A DNA stretch of 5,207 nucleotides from Eubacteriales Family XIII. Incertae Sedis bacterium (GTDB lineage: Bacteria; Bacillota; Clostridia; Peptostreptococcales; Anaerovoracaceae), in assembly GCA_031290715.1 (NCBI GenBank), contig JAITNA010000213.1, forward strand, positions 1-5,207, written 5' to 3'. The position numbers and the translations under genes are program-made. The notes beneath the pieces are model-generated. The model searched no databases. It saw only the letters and a list, made by a program, of their open reading frames with translations, and had not been told where the DNA came from. Positions within the stretch are counted from its first letter, which is position 1, and each line of letters begins with the position of its first letter. This document shows, in pieces, positions 1 through 5,156 of the stretch.

Positions 1-914
1 GTCCCGAGGATGCCGTAGGGCAGCCCGATGATGACCGCGATCGCGATGATCCCGAGGATGATCATGCTGTACCCCTGATACCGCGCGAGGTACTCGGACA
101 AAAACACATAGATGATTGCGCCGATGATGGGCCCTGTAATCGTGCCGATCCCGCCGATGATCACGATGAACACCGCCGCGACCGTCCAGCTGATCCCGAA
201 TCCCGGCCCCGGGAAAATGCTGCCCTGATTGATGTAGAACAACGCGCCGCACAGCCCCGTAACAAAAGCCGACATCATGAAGCAAATCAACTTCGATTTG
301 AAGATATTCACACCGACGGACGCCGCCGCCTCATCGTCGTCCCGCATGGCTTTCAGGCCGAGTCCGATACGTGAATTGAGGACGAAAAAGACCACGAGAA
401 ACGCGCCGACAGCAAGCGTGAGCGAGATATAATAGATGTCAAACGCGGTGGGATAGGGCCGGAGCTTGATGGACATACCGCCGCCCATATTGACGAATTT
501 CCAGCTCGTGAACAAGATCTTGAGCGCTTCCGAGGTGATCCACGTCGCGATCGCGAAATACATCCCCTTCATGCGGAAGAGCAGGAAGGACAGCGCGACC
601 GCAAAAACGACGCTGACCGCCGCGCCGCAAAACATCCCGGCCCAAAACGGCAAACCGAAAGTGGTCGCGAAGATGGCGACATTGTATCCGGACAGCCCGA
701 TGAAGATTTGCTGCCCGAGGGACACCATCCCGGTATAGCCGGCCATGAGGTTCCACATCTGCCCGAGGGTGCAGTAGAGCGCAATCAGCAACCCGATGCG
801 CATCGTATTGGTTTCCGTACTCGGAAGCTGCGGCAGGAAGTAGAGGAGGGCGACCACAGCAAGCGCGGCAATCAGCCGGATACGGGCGGGTATGGACATT
901 GTTTTCAGATTCAT
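1..914 (-). CDS. livM: Branched-chain amino acid-type ABC transporter permease LivM (3' end cut by window)
   Basis: This is the second membrane subunit of the importer; it pairs with LivH to form the translocation channel. The ATG at 912-914 opens a frame that stays open to the window edge, giving 304 visible residues. LivM proteins usually have about 320-350 residues, so only a short C-terminal tail is missing. Visible family signatures are WNLMAGYTGMVSLGQ (54-68, the usual GYxGxxSLGQ/H block), RDDDEAAASVGVN (191-203, the cytoplasmic EAA-like loop that contacts an ATPase) and GGIGTITGPIIGA (254-266). Between them lie several hydrophobic membrane stretches, for example 13-29, 40-58, 93-113, 162-179, 208-228 and 244-271. 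The start is supported by AGGGAG at 920-925, six bases before the ATG. Its first AG belongs to the livH TAG stop, and the gap between the genes is 9 nt. It is the last gene seen; whether more genes follow is unknown. Confidence 0.95.
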   Translation of the reverse strand, partial: MNLKTMSIPARIRLIAALAVVALLYFLPQLPSTETNTMRIGLLIALYCTLGQMWNLMAGYTGMVSLGQQIFIGLSGYNVAIFATTFGLPFWAGMFCGAAVSVVFAVALSFLLFRMKGMYFAIATWITSEALKILFTSWKFVNMGGGMSIKLRPYPTAFDIYYISLTLAVGAFLVVFFVLNSRIGLGLKAMRDDDEAAASVGVNIFKSKLICFMMSAFVTGLCGALFYINQGSIFPGPGFGISWTVAAVFIVIIGGIGTITGPIIGAIIYVFLSEYLARYQGYSMIILGIIAIAVIIGLPYGILG

Positions 915-919
915 AGCGG

Positions 920-925
920 CTCCCT
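920..925 (-). promoter_or_regulatory. Ribosome binding site of livM overlapping the livH stop codon
   Basis: The minus strand reads AGGGAG with 5 nt to the livM ATG at 914. Its first two bases are the last two of the livH TAG stop (924-926). A ribosome ending livH therefore sits on the livM initiation site, which suggests translational coupling of the two permease subunits. The site confirms the livM start. Confidence 0.75.
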
Positions 926-1772
926 ATTTCGCAAACAGACCCTGCGGCCGAACCGCGAGCATGATGAGGATGATGATGTATCCGGACAAAAGCTGCAGGC
1001 TCGTCCCGAAGAAATAAGCGCCGAGCAGCTGCGCAAGGCCGAATACAAGGCCGGCCACGAGCGTCCCCTTGATACTGCCCATGCCGCCGATCACCACGAC
1101 GCCGAACGAAATGATGAGGTACTGCGACCCGGTCGTCGGATAGAAATTGTAGGTCATCCCGACCAACACGCCCGCGACGGCGGCCGTGACCATCGCAATG
1201 CCCATCGCCGCCCCGTAGATCAAGCTGACATTGACGCCCATGATCCGCGCGGCCGTATTGTCGTCGCTGACGGCGCGGATCGCGTTGCCGGTGTAGGTCT
1301 TTTTCATGAAGAAGTTGAGTGCGATGATCACGATGACGCCGATGATACAGTCGATGAGGAACATGACCGGCACCACCGCCGAGCCGAAAGACAAACTGGC
1401 GGTATCATTGCCGTGCCGCAAATGCTGCGCGTCCGCGGAAAAAAACTGGAGCAGGACGTTTTGGATGATGATCGACAGCCCGAACATGACGAGCAGCGGC
1501 GCTTCCTGTCCTCTCGGAAGAAGCCGATTGACCATCGTATTTTGGATGAGAAAACCGACGCCGAACATGATCGGCGCGACGATCACGAGCGAGAGCAGCG
1601 GATTCATGCCCGTCGACCGCGTGACGGCAAGGCTCAGATAGGTCGCCAGAATGACAAACTCCCCGTGCGCCAGATTTGTCAGCCTGACAATGCCGAAAAT
1701 CACGCTCATCCCGACGCCGACGATCGCGTACAGACCGCCCAAAAGAATCCCATTGATGATTGCCTGTGTCAT
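924..1772 (-). CDS. livH: Branched-chain amino acid-type ABC transporter permease LivH
   Basis: This is the first membrane subunit of the importer, partner of LivM in the channel. It has 282 residues, close to the usual 285-310 for LivH. The N-terminus carries the family block NGILLGGLYAIVGVGMSVIFG (7-27) followed by NLAHGEF (33-39). The cytoplasmic coupling loop is RAVSDDNTAARIMGVN (166-181), where an acidic pair and AA stand in the EAA-like position. GGMGSIKG (229-236) and the C-terminal RPQGLF (275-280) are also typical. About eight hydrophobic segments are visible. The ATG at 1770-1772 is preceded by GGAGAGG (1780-1786) at a 7-nt distance, with a second purine run GGGGAGG closer in. The gene lies 22 nt after livF and 9 nt before livM. 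The high similarity to LivH makes the family call secure; the substrate is not shown. Confidence 0.96.
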   Translation of the reverse strand: MTQAIINGILLGGLYAIVGVGMSVIFGIVRLTNLAHGEFVILATYLSLAVTRSTGMNPLLSLVIVAPIMFGVGFLIQNTMVNRLLPRGQEAPLLVMFGLSIIIQNVLLQFFSADAQHLRHGNDTASLSFGSAVVPVMFLIDCIIGVIVIIALNFFMKKTYTGNAIRAVSDDNTAARIMGVNVSLIYGAAMGIAMVTAAVAGVLVGMTYNFYPTTGSQYLIISFGVVVIGGMGSIKGTLVAGLVFGLAQLLGAYFFGTSLQLLSGYIIILIMLAVRPQGLFAK

Positions 1773-1794
1773 GGCCTCCCCTCTCCGAAAAATA

Positions 1795-2526
1795 TCATAC
1801 CCCGAAATACGCCGCCTTGATCTTTTCTTCTGTCAATTCTCTCGACGAACCTGTCAAAACGACCTTGCCCTTCAGCATTACATTGCAGCGAGATGAGGTC
1901 CGAAGACTGCGTTTGACATCCTGCTCGATCAGAACCGCCGTAACGCCGTCGCGGTTGATCTCCTTGATCCGCGCATAGATATCCTTGATAACGGTCGGCG
2001 CGAGCCCGAGTGAAATCTCGTCAAAGAGGATCATCTCCGGCCGATTCATGAGCGCCCGGCCGATCGCGACCATCTGCCGCTGCCCGCCCGAGAGGGAGCC
2101 CGACAGATCGTTTCGCTTCTCGAAGAGCACCGGAAAAAGCTCATAGGTTTTTTTCAAGGTCGCCGCGCGGTCCTTCCGCGCCTTCTTCGTATAGGAGCCC
2201 ATGATGAGGTTTTCTTCCACGGTCATGCGGATGAAACAACGGCTGCCTTGCGGCACGAGGGTCAGGCCCTTCGCGACCACCTCATGCGCGGGCAGGGCCG
2301 TGATGTCCTCGCCTTTGAAAAATACCCTGCCGGCCCGCGGTTTGACGACGCCGGCCACACAGTCGAAGAGCGTACTCTTGCCGGCGCCGTTCGTGCCCAC
2401 CACGGAAACGATCTCGCAATACGGAACAGACAGCGACGCGTCTTTGACCGCGATGAAATCGCCGTAATTGACCTGAAGCCCCTCCACCGAGAGCATGGCG
2501 TCCGTATCCTGATTCCATTCGCTCAT
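1795..2526 (-). CDS. livF: ABC transporter ATP-binding protein LivF
   Basis: This is a cytoplasmic ATPase subunit that forms a heterodimer with LivG to power import. It has 243 residues, near the usual 233-240. It shows Walker A GTNGAGKST (44-52), Q-loop Q93 in VPQGSRCF, signature LSGGQ (145-149) and Walker B MILFDE (165-170) with catalytic E170. The switch position is LIEQD, so Q202 replaces the usual histidine; LivF proteins commonly have VEQN here, so this is a family trait. It ends with AYFGV, the LivF/LivG-type tail. The first ATG (2526) overlaps the livG stop as ATGA and has GAGGAGG (2537-2543) ten nt upstream. An internal Met11 (MLSVEGL) aligns with the start of many LivF proteins but has no clear ribosome site, so the longer form is preferred. 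Confidence 0.96.
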   Translation of the reverse strand: MSEWNQDTDAMLSVEGLQVNYGDFIAVKDASLSVPYCEIVSVVGTNGAGKSTLFDCVAGVVKPRAGRVFFKGEDITALPAHEVVAKGLTLVPQGSRCFIRMTVEENLIMGSYTKKARKDRAATLKKTYELFPVLFEKRNDLSGSLSGGQRQMVAIGRALMNRPEMILFDEISLGLAPTVIKDIYARIKEINRDGVTAVLIEQDVKRSLRTSSRCNVMLKGKVVLTGSSRELTEEKIKAAYFGV

Positions 2527-3263
2527 TGCGCTTCATCCTCCTCTTCGGCCCCGAGATAGACCTCTTCGACTTCCCGCGAGTTCATCACCGAAAGCGGGTC
2601 ACCGATGAGAAGCTCGTGCCCGTCCGACATACACATGAGGACGTCCGTCGAGTGTACCATCGTTTCGATAACATGCTCGATCCAGATAATCGTCAGCCCT
2701 TTCTCCGTTTTCAAATCCGACACGAGTTTCATAATGTCTTTGATCTCCGCGTCGATCAGCCCGGCCGCCACCTCGTCAAGCAGGATCAATTTCGGCTCCG
2801 TGCCGAGCGCCCGCGCGATCTCAAGCCGTTTTCGGTCGAGGAGGGTGAGCGTACCCGCGCCTGTTTCCGCTTTTTCGAGCAAGCCCGTCAATTCAAGCGC
2901 GCCTTTTGCGATCCTCGCGCCGTCCTTCTCGCTGTGCCCCGCCCCGTGAACCGCCGCCACCAGCACGTTTTCAAAAACGCTCATATTCTCAAAGGGCCGC
3001 GGCACCTGAAAGGTCCGCCCGAGCCCGAGCCGCGCCCGCTTGTCGGGCGAAACCTTCGTGATGTCCTTGCCGCCGAAAGTGATGCCGCCCGCCGTCGGCA
3101 CAATGAGCCCGATCAACGCGTTGAACATCGTCGTTTTCCCGCTGCCGTTCGGCCCGATAACGCCGAGGATCGTACCCTCTTCGACCTCAAACGAAAGTCC
3201 TTTCAGGATTTTTACGGCGCCGTATCCGGCGTCTACGCGGTCAAATTTCAATAATGTCGTCAT
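2523..3263 (-). CDS. livG: ABC transporter ATP-binding protein LivG
   Basis: This is the second cytoplasmic ATPase of the importer. From the ATG at 3263 it has 246 residues, close to the usual 250-260. Walker A is GPNGSGKTT (37-45), the Q-loop is Q86 in GRTFQVPRPF, Walker B is LILLDEVAAGL (159-169) with E164, and the switch is IEHV with H197. The C-terminus REVEEVYLGAE matches the LivG-type tail domain (BCA_ABC_TP_C). The signature is degenerate: LTLLDRKRLEIARAL (139-153) stands where LivG normally has LSYGQQRRLEIARAL. Related LivG branches with LTLAQRKRLE are known to me, so this is a lineage variant rather than decay. The frame extends upstream to a TTG at 3320, but that codon has no ribosome site, whereas GGGAAGAGG lies just before the ATG at 3263. 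The gene overlaps livF by 4 nt and lies 222 nt after the binding-protein gene, behind its own promoter. Confidence 0.95.
   Translation of the reverse strand: MTTLLKFDRVDAGYGAVKILKGLSFEVEEGTILGVIGPNGSGKTTMFNALIGLIVPTAGGITFGGKDITKVSPDKRARLGLGRTFQVPRPFENMSVFENVLVAAVHGAGHSEKDGARIAKGALELTGLLEKAETGAGTLTLLDRKRLEIARALGTEPKLILLDEVAAGLIDAEIKDIMKLVSDLKTEKGLTIIWIEHVIETMVHSTDVLMCMSDGHELLIGDPLSVMNSREVEEVYLGAEEEDEAQ
2537..2543 (-). promoter_or_regulatory. Ribosome binding site of livF inside the livG coding region
   Basis: GAGGAGG on the minus strand lies 10 nt before the livF ATG and within the last codons of livG, where it encodes part of an EEED acidic tail. With the ATGA stop/start overlap it indicates coupled translation of the two ATPases. 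It also favours the first Met of livF over the internal Met11. Confidence 0.75.
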
Positions 3264-3333
3264 ATCCTCTTCCCGATGTTCTCCGGCACGCTCCCTGCGG
3301 TTCCGTACCCCGGATGGCAATCGCCGCCGTCAA

Positions 3334-3365
3334 CCGATGGACACGCGGCATTGCGCGCCCATCGG
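3334..3365 (-). other. GC-rich hairpin in the leader of the livGFHM transcript
   Basis: The arms CCGATGG (3334-3340) and CCATCGG (3359-3365) are perfect complements. Inside them CGCG (3344-3347) pairs with CGCG (3354-3357) around a 6-base loop, with small internal bulges. If transcription starts near 3377, this stem forms almost at the 5' end of the livG mRNA. No U-run follows it in the direction of transcription, so it is not an intrinsic terminator; a 5' stabilising hairpin is a possible role. Confidence 0.45.
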
Positions 3366-3383
3366 ATACATCCGTATTTTCGT

Positions 3384-3412
3384 GTTATAACATCAAATTT
3401 TGTGAACGTCAA
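3384..3412 (-). promoter_or_regulatory. Predicted sigma-A promoter for livGFHM
   Basis: The minus strand has TTGACG (3407-3412), a 17-bp spacer and TATAAC (3384-3389). This matches the TTGACA/TATAAT consensus at 10 of 12 bases with the best spacing. It lies in an AT-rich island (about 3375-3460) between two GC-rich genes, in the right direction, giving a start near 3377 and a leader of about 114 nt before livG. It would let the ATPase and permease genes be transcribed apart from the binding protein. Confidence 0.75.
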
Positions 3413-3415
3413 CAA
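3400..3415. promoter_or_regulatory. cre-like operator over the -35 box of the livG promoter
   Basis: The plus strand TTGTGAACGTCAACAA agrees with the catabolite-responsive element consensus WTGNNARCGNWWWCAW at all positions but one (C at 3410), including the central CG. It covers the -35 hexamer (3407-3412) and part of the spacer, a position where CcpA or another LacI-family protein would block RNA polymerase. No regulator gene is in the window, so the binding protein is unknown. Confidence 0.45.
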
Positions 3416-3435
3416 TTATTCTTCTCAATAATTGT
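3412..3435. repeat. 9-bp AT-rich inverted repeat upstream of the livG promoter
   Basis: ACAATTATT (3412-3420) and AATAATTGT (3427-3435) are perfect complements separated by 6 bases. No U-run follows on either strand, so a terminator is unlikely. The right arm shares 3431-3435 with the neighbouring palindrome, and the left end touches the -35 box. It may be a protein-binding site or part of an UP-like AT-rich tract. Confidence 0.5.
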
Positions 3436-3448
3436 GATATATCACAAT
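3431..3448. promoter_or_regulatory. 18-bp perfect palindrome, candidate activator or repressor site
   Basis: ATTGTGATATATCACAAT is identical to its reverse complement over 18 bases. Its centre (3439.5) is about 62 bp upstream of the predicted livG transcription start and 32 bp from the centre of the cre-like site, roughly three helical turns. The half-site TGTGA resembles that of CRP/FNR-family proteins, but the gap between TGTGA and TCACA is 4 bp rather than the usual 6. A GntR-type or other dimeric regulator is equally possible. Confidence 0.6.
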
Positions 3449-3485
3449 CGCATTGCAATTCAGGCAATCGTCGCCGCCCGCCGCC

Positions 3486-4793
3486 CTACTTCTTCAAGGG
3501 AACCAGATCGACGGTGGGGATGTCCAATTCCGGATTCAGCGAATTGTCCACGAGATGGAGCTGCAGCACACCATCCTCGTCTACTACCCACTGCCCGCCG
3601 CAAAGCGGGGTCAGGGAGTAATGATCCTCGTTGTACTTGATCGGGCCGATGATGGTATCCAGATCGGTCGCGGCAATCGCGTCACGGATCTTCACCTTAT
3701 CGGTCGAAGCCGCCCGCGTCAGCGCATCTACGAGAATTTCCATCGAAGCGTATTTGTAGCCCATCGGCTGTGTAATCTCGCGCCCCTTTTCCGACAGGTA
3801 TTTGTCGGCAAGCTCCTGCGGGGTCGTACCCGTCAAGGAAGATTTGAAGGGATGCAGCGGGCTCCACCAAACCTCTCCCGCAAGGCCGTCCATGATGCCG
3901 GCATCGGCGTCGATCGCTTCGGCGTCCGCGCGCAGCAGATACGCCTTGCCCATCGTGACAAACCCGGGCGCAAACCCCATCTGCTTGGCCTGCCGCCAGA
4001 AAGTCCCGAAAACGGGGCAGGTGTTCGTGCCGACGAGGACGTCTACATTCCGGCTCTTGAACTGATTGATGATGTCGGAGAAGTCTGTCGTTTCGGCGGG
4101 ATACTGGTTCGGATCGACGACCACATAGCCGTCTTTCTCAGCCTGCTCCTTGAAAGTGCCTTTCCACGCCGTGCCGTCCGCGTCGTTCGCGAAGAGCAAT
4201 CCGATCGTGGAGCCGGAACCGAAACCGGCCTTTTCCCAAAGCGCCTTGTACTGCTTGTACATCGTGTCGAGATTCCAGTGCGCGTGGAACGTCCATTCAT
4301 AAGGCCCGTCCGCGAGCCACGCGTCAACGGGCGCGTCAAGGGCGATACAGGGCGTTTCATAACGTTCGCAAACACCCGATACGGGATTGACGGTTTCGGG
4401 CGTATGACGCACGATCACGACGTCGACCTTGTCGTCCGTAATGAGCTTTTCGGTCATCTGCGTCGCCACGGTCGTATCGCTTTGCGAATCGTAAACGGTG
4501 AGTTCGATCGGCTTCTTCACGCCGTCAACCTCAATGCCGCCGAGTTCATTGTTGACGTAGTCCGCAATGATCTGCTCCGTCCACTCTGTCCCCTCGCCGA
4601 AGCCGGACAAAGGGCCCGTCGTCGGGTTGATGATGCCGACCTTGATCACATCGCCGCCCTGTCCCCCGCCCCCGCCGGCCGCGCTGCCGCCATCCGTGCC
4701 CGTGCCGCTCTTATCGCCGCCGCAGCCCGCAAGCAATGCCGCCGCAAACAGACAAGCTGTGAGCGCCGCAATCAGCTTTTTTGATTTTCGCAT
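3486..4793 (-). CDS. LIVBP-like ABC transporter substrate-binding lipoprotein
   Basis: This extracytoplasmic protein captures the ligand and hands it to LivHM. It has 435 residues. The N-terminus has a basic start (RKSKK), a hydrophobic stretch (7-22) and lipobox LAGC with Cys24 as the lipid anchor. A Gly/Ser-rich spacer follows to about 47, then a type-I periplasmic-binding fold (Peripla_BP_6 type) beginning VIKVGIINPTTGPLSGFG (49-66). The first-lobe loop reads RHTPETVNPVSGVC (129-142), in place of the SSxxxxA-type loop of classical leucine-binding proteins. This resembles a LIVBP-like branch of unassigned ligand. C142 and C149 could form a disulfide. The ATG at 4793 has AAAGGAG (4801-4807) 7 nt upstream, and a consensus promoter lies 100 bp away. 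There is no transcription terminator after the stop, so read-through into livG is possible. Leucine binding is not claimed. Confidence 0.93.
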   Translation of the reverse strand: MRKSKKLIAALTACLFAAALLAGCGGDKSGTGTDGGSAAGGGGGQGGDVIKVGIINPTTGPLSGFGEGTEWTEQIIADYVNNELGGIEVDGVKKPIELTVYDSQSDTTVATQMTEKLITDDKVDVVIVRHTPETVNPVSGVCERYETPCIALDAPVDAWLADGPYEWTFHAHWNLDTMYKQYKALWEKAGFGSGSTIGLLFANDADGTAWKGTFKEQAEKDGYVVVDPNQYPAETTDFSDIINQFKSRNVDVLVGTNTCPVFGTFWRQAKQMGFAPGFVTMGKAYLLRADAEAIDADAGIMDGLAGEVWWSPLHPFKSSLTGTTPQELADKYLSEKGREITQPMGYKYASMEILVDALTRAASTDKVKIRDAIAATDLDTIIGPIKYNEDHYSLTPLCGGQWVVDEDGVLQLHLVDNSLNPELDIPTVDLVPLKK

Positions 4794-4892
4794 AATTTCT
4801 CTCCTTTATGGTTTTTCCTTTTCCCTGCGATACCGAATGAACATAAATGGGATTTGCCAATATTTAACATATTCCAATTATGAATCACTCAA

Positions 4893-4920
4893 ATTATATT
4901 CCGTGGTTTCAAATTGTCAA
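4893..4920 (-). promoter_or_regulatory. Consensus sigma-A promoter of the substrate-binding protein gene
   Basis: The minus strand has TTGACA (4915-4920), a 16-bp spacer and TATAAT (4893-4898), matching the consensus at all 12 bases. It lies in AT-rich DNA directly upstream of the gene. Transcription should start near 4886, leaving a leader of about 93 nt that ends in the AAAGGAG ribosome site. I saw no strong hairpin or riboswitch-like structure in that leader. Confidence 0.85.
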
Positions 4921-4928
4921 TCCTTACG

Positions 4929-4948
4929 GGATTTTTCACGAAAAATCC
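4929..4948. promoter_or_regulatory. Inverted repeat just upstream of the binding-protein promoter, candidate operator
   Basis: GGATTTTTC (4929-4937) and GAAAAATCC (4940-4948) are perfect 9-bp complements with 2 bases between them. The repeat starts 8 bp upstream of the -35 box, with its centre about 52 bp before the predicted start. The place suits an activator or an upstream repressor. A terminator of an upstream transcript is less likely, since no GC-rich stem plus U-run is seen. Confidence 0.5.
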
Positions 4949-5051
4949 AAGTCCGAAATGGAATACCCGCCCCATCACAACCCAAGCAATTGCAGCGCGG
5001 CATAATTGAGAAACTTATCGCTGCAAGGACGGCAAGCCGTATATTTTTATA

Positions 5052-5076
5052 GAATTTCCGGAATTTCCGGAAATTC
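5052..5076. repeat. Tandem TTCCGGAA palindromes
   Basis: GAATTTCCG occurs twice back to back (5052-5060 and 5061-5069), followed by GAAATTC. The second copy forms the perfect 16-bp palindrome GAATTTCCGGAAATTC (5061-5076). The core TTCCGGAA thus appears at 5056-5063 and 5065-5072, 9 bp apart. No U-run follows on either strand, so a protein-binding site is more likely than a terminator. It lies about 170-190 bp before the predicted start of the binding-protein transcript. Confidence 0.55.
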
Positions 5077-5082
5077 AGAGCG

Positions 5083-5156
5083 GCGATACGTAATGCCTCA
5101 TAAATAAATAACGTCGAAAAGCGATTCGTTGCCTCAAAATAAAACAACGCTGAAAT
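5083..5156. repeat. Degenerate tandem repeat, two units of 38 and 36 bp
   Basis: Unit one (5083-5120) begins GCGATACGTAATGCCTCA and unit two (5121-5156) begins GCGATTCGTTGCCTCA. Both continue with an A-rich tract, then AACG and GAAA. By eye about 28 of 36 aligned positions agree, with one 2-nt gap. The units touch each other, which points to an old local duplication. Function is unknown. Confidence 0.5.

Noticed and set aside
708..1820. 370-codon open frame on the plus strand across livH
   Set aside because: It lies fully opposite livH. Its translation is dominated by Asp, His, Arg and Glu, as expected from the complement of a hydrophobic membrane-protein gene. It has no ribosome site and no recognisable domain.
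2526..3254. 242-codon open frame on the plus strand across livG
   Set aside because: It lies opposite a gene with all ABC ATPase motifs, has an Arg/His-rich low-complexity composition, and has no independent signals.
3264..3320. 19-residue N-terminal extension of LivG from a TTG at 3320
   Set aside because: There is no ribosome site before the TTG, the added residues are polar and atypical for LivG, and the ATG at 3263 has a purine-rich site and gives the normal family length.
3412..3435. Terminator after the binding-protein gene
   Set aside because: The stem is purely AT-rich and is not followed by a U-run in the direction of transcription.
3453..4784. 443-codon open frame on the plus strand across the binding-protein gene
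   Set aside because: It mirrors the GC-biased codons of the real gene, shows no domain, and would start inside the AT-rich regulatory island without a ribosome site.
4772..4870. 33-codon upstream frame overlapping the start of the binding-protein gene
   Set aside because: It has only a weak GGA before its ATG, no run of amino acid codons suggesting attenuation, and it runs through the true ribosome site.
4975..4980. TTGTGA half-site on the minus strand upstream of the binding-protein promoter
   Set aside because: It is a single 6-base half-site without its dyad partner, so it is easily expected by chance.
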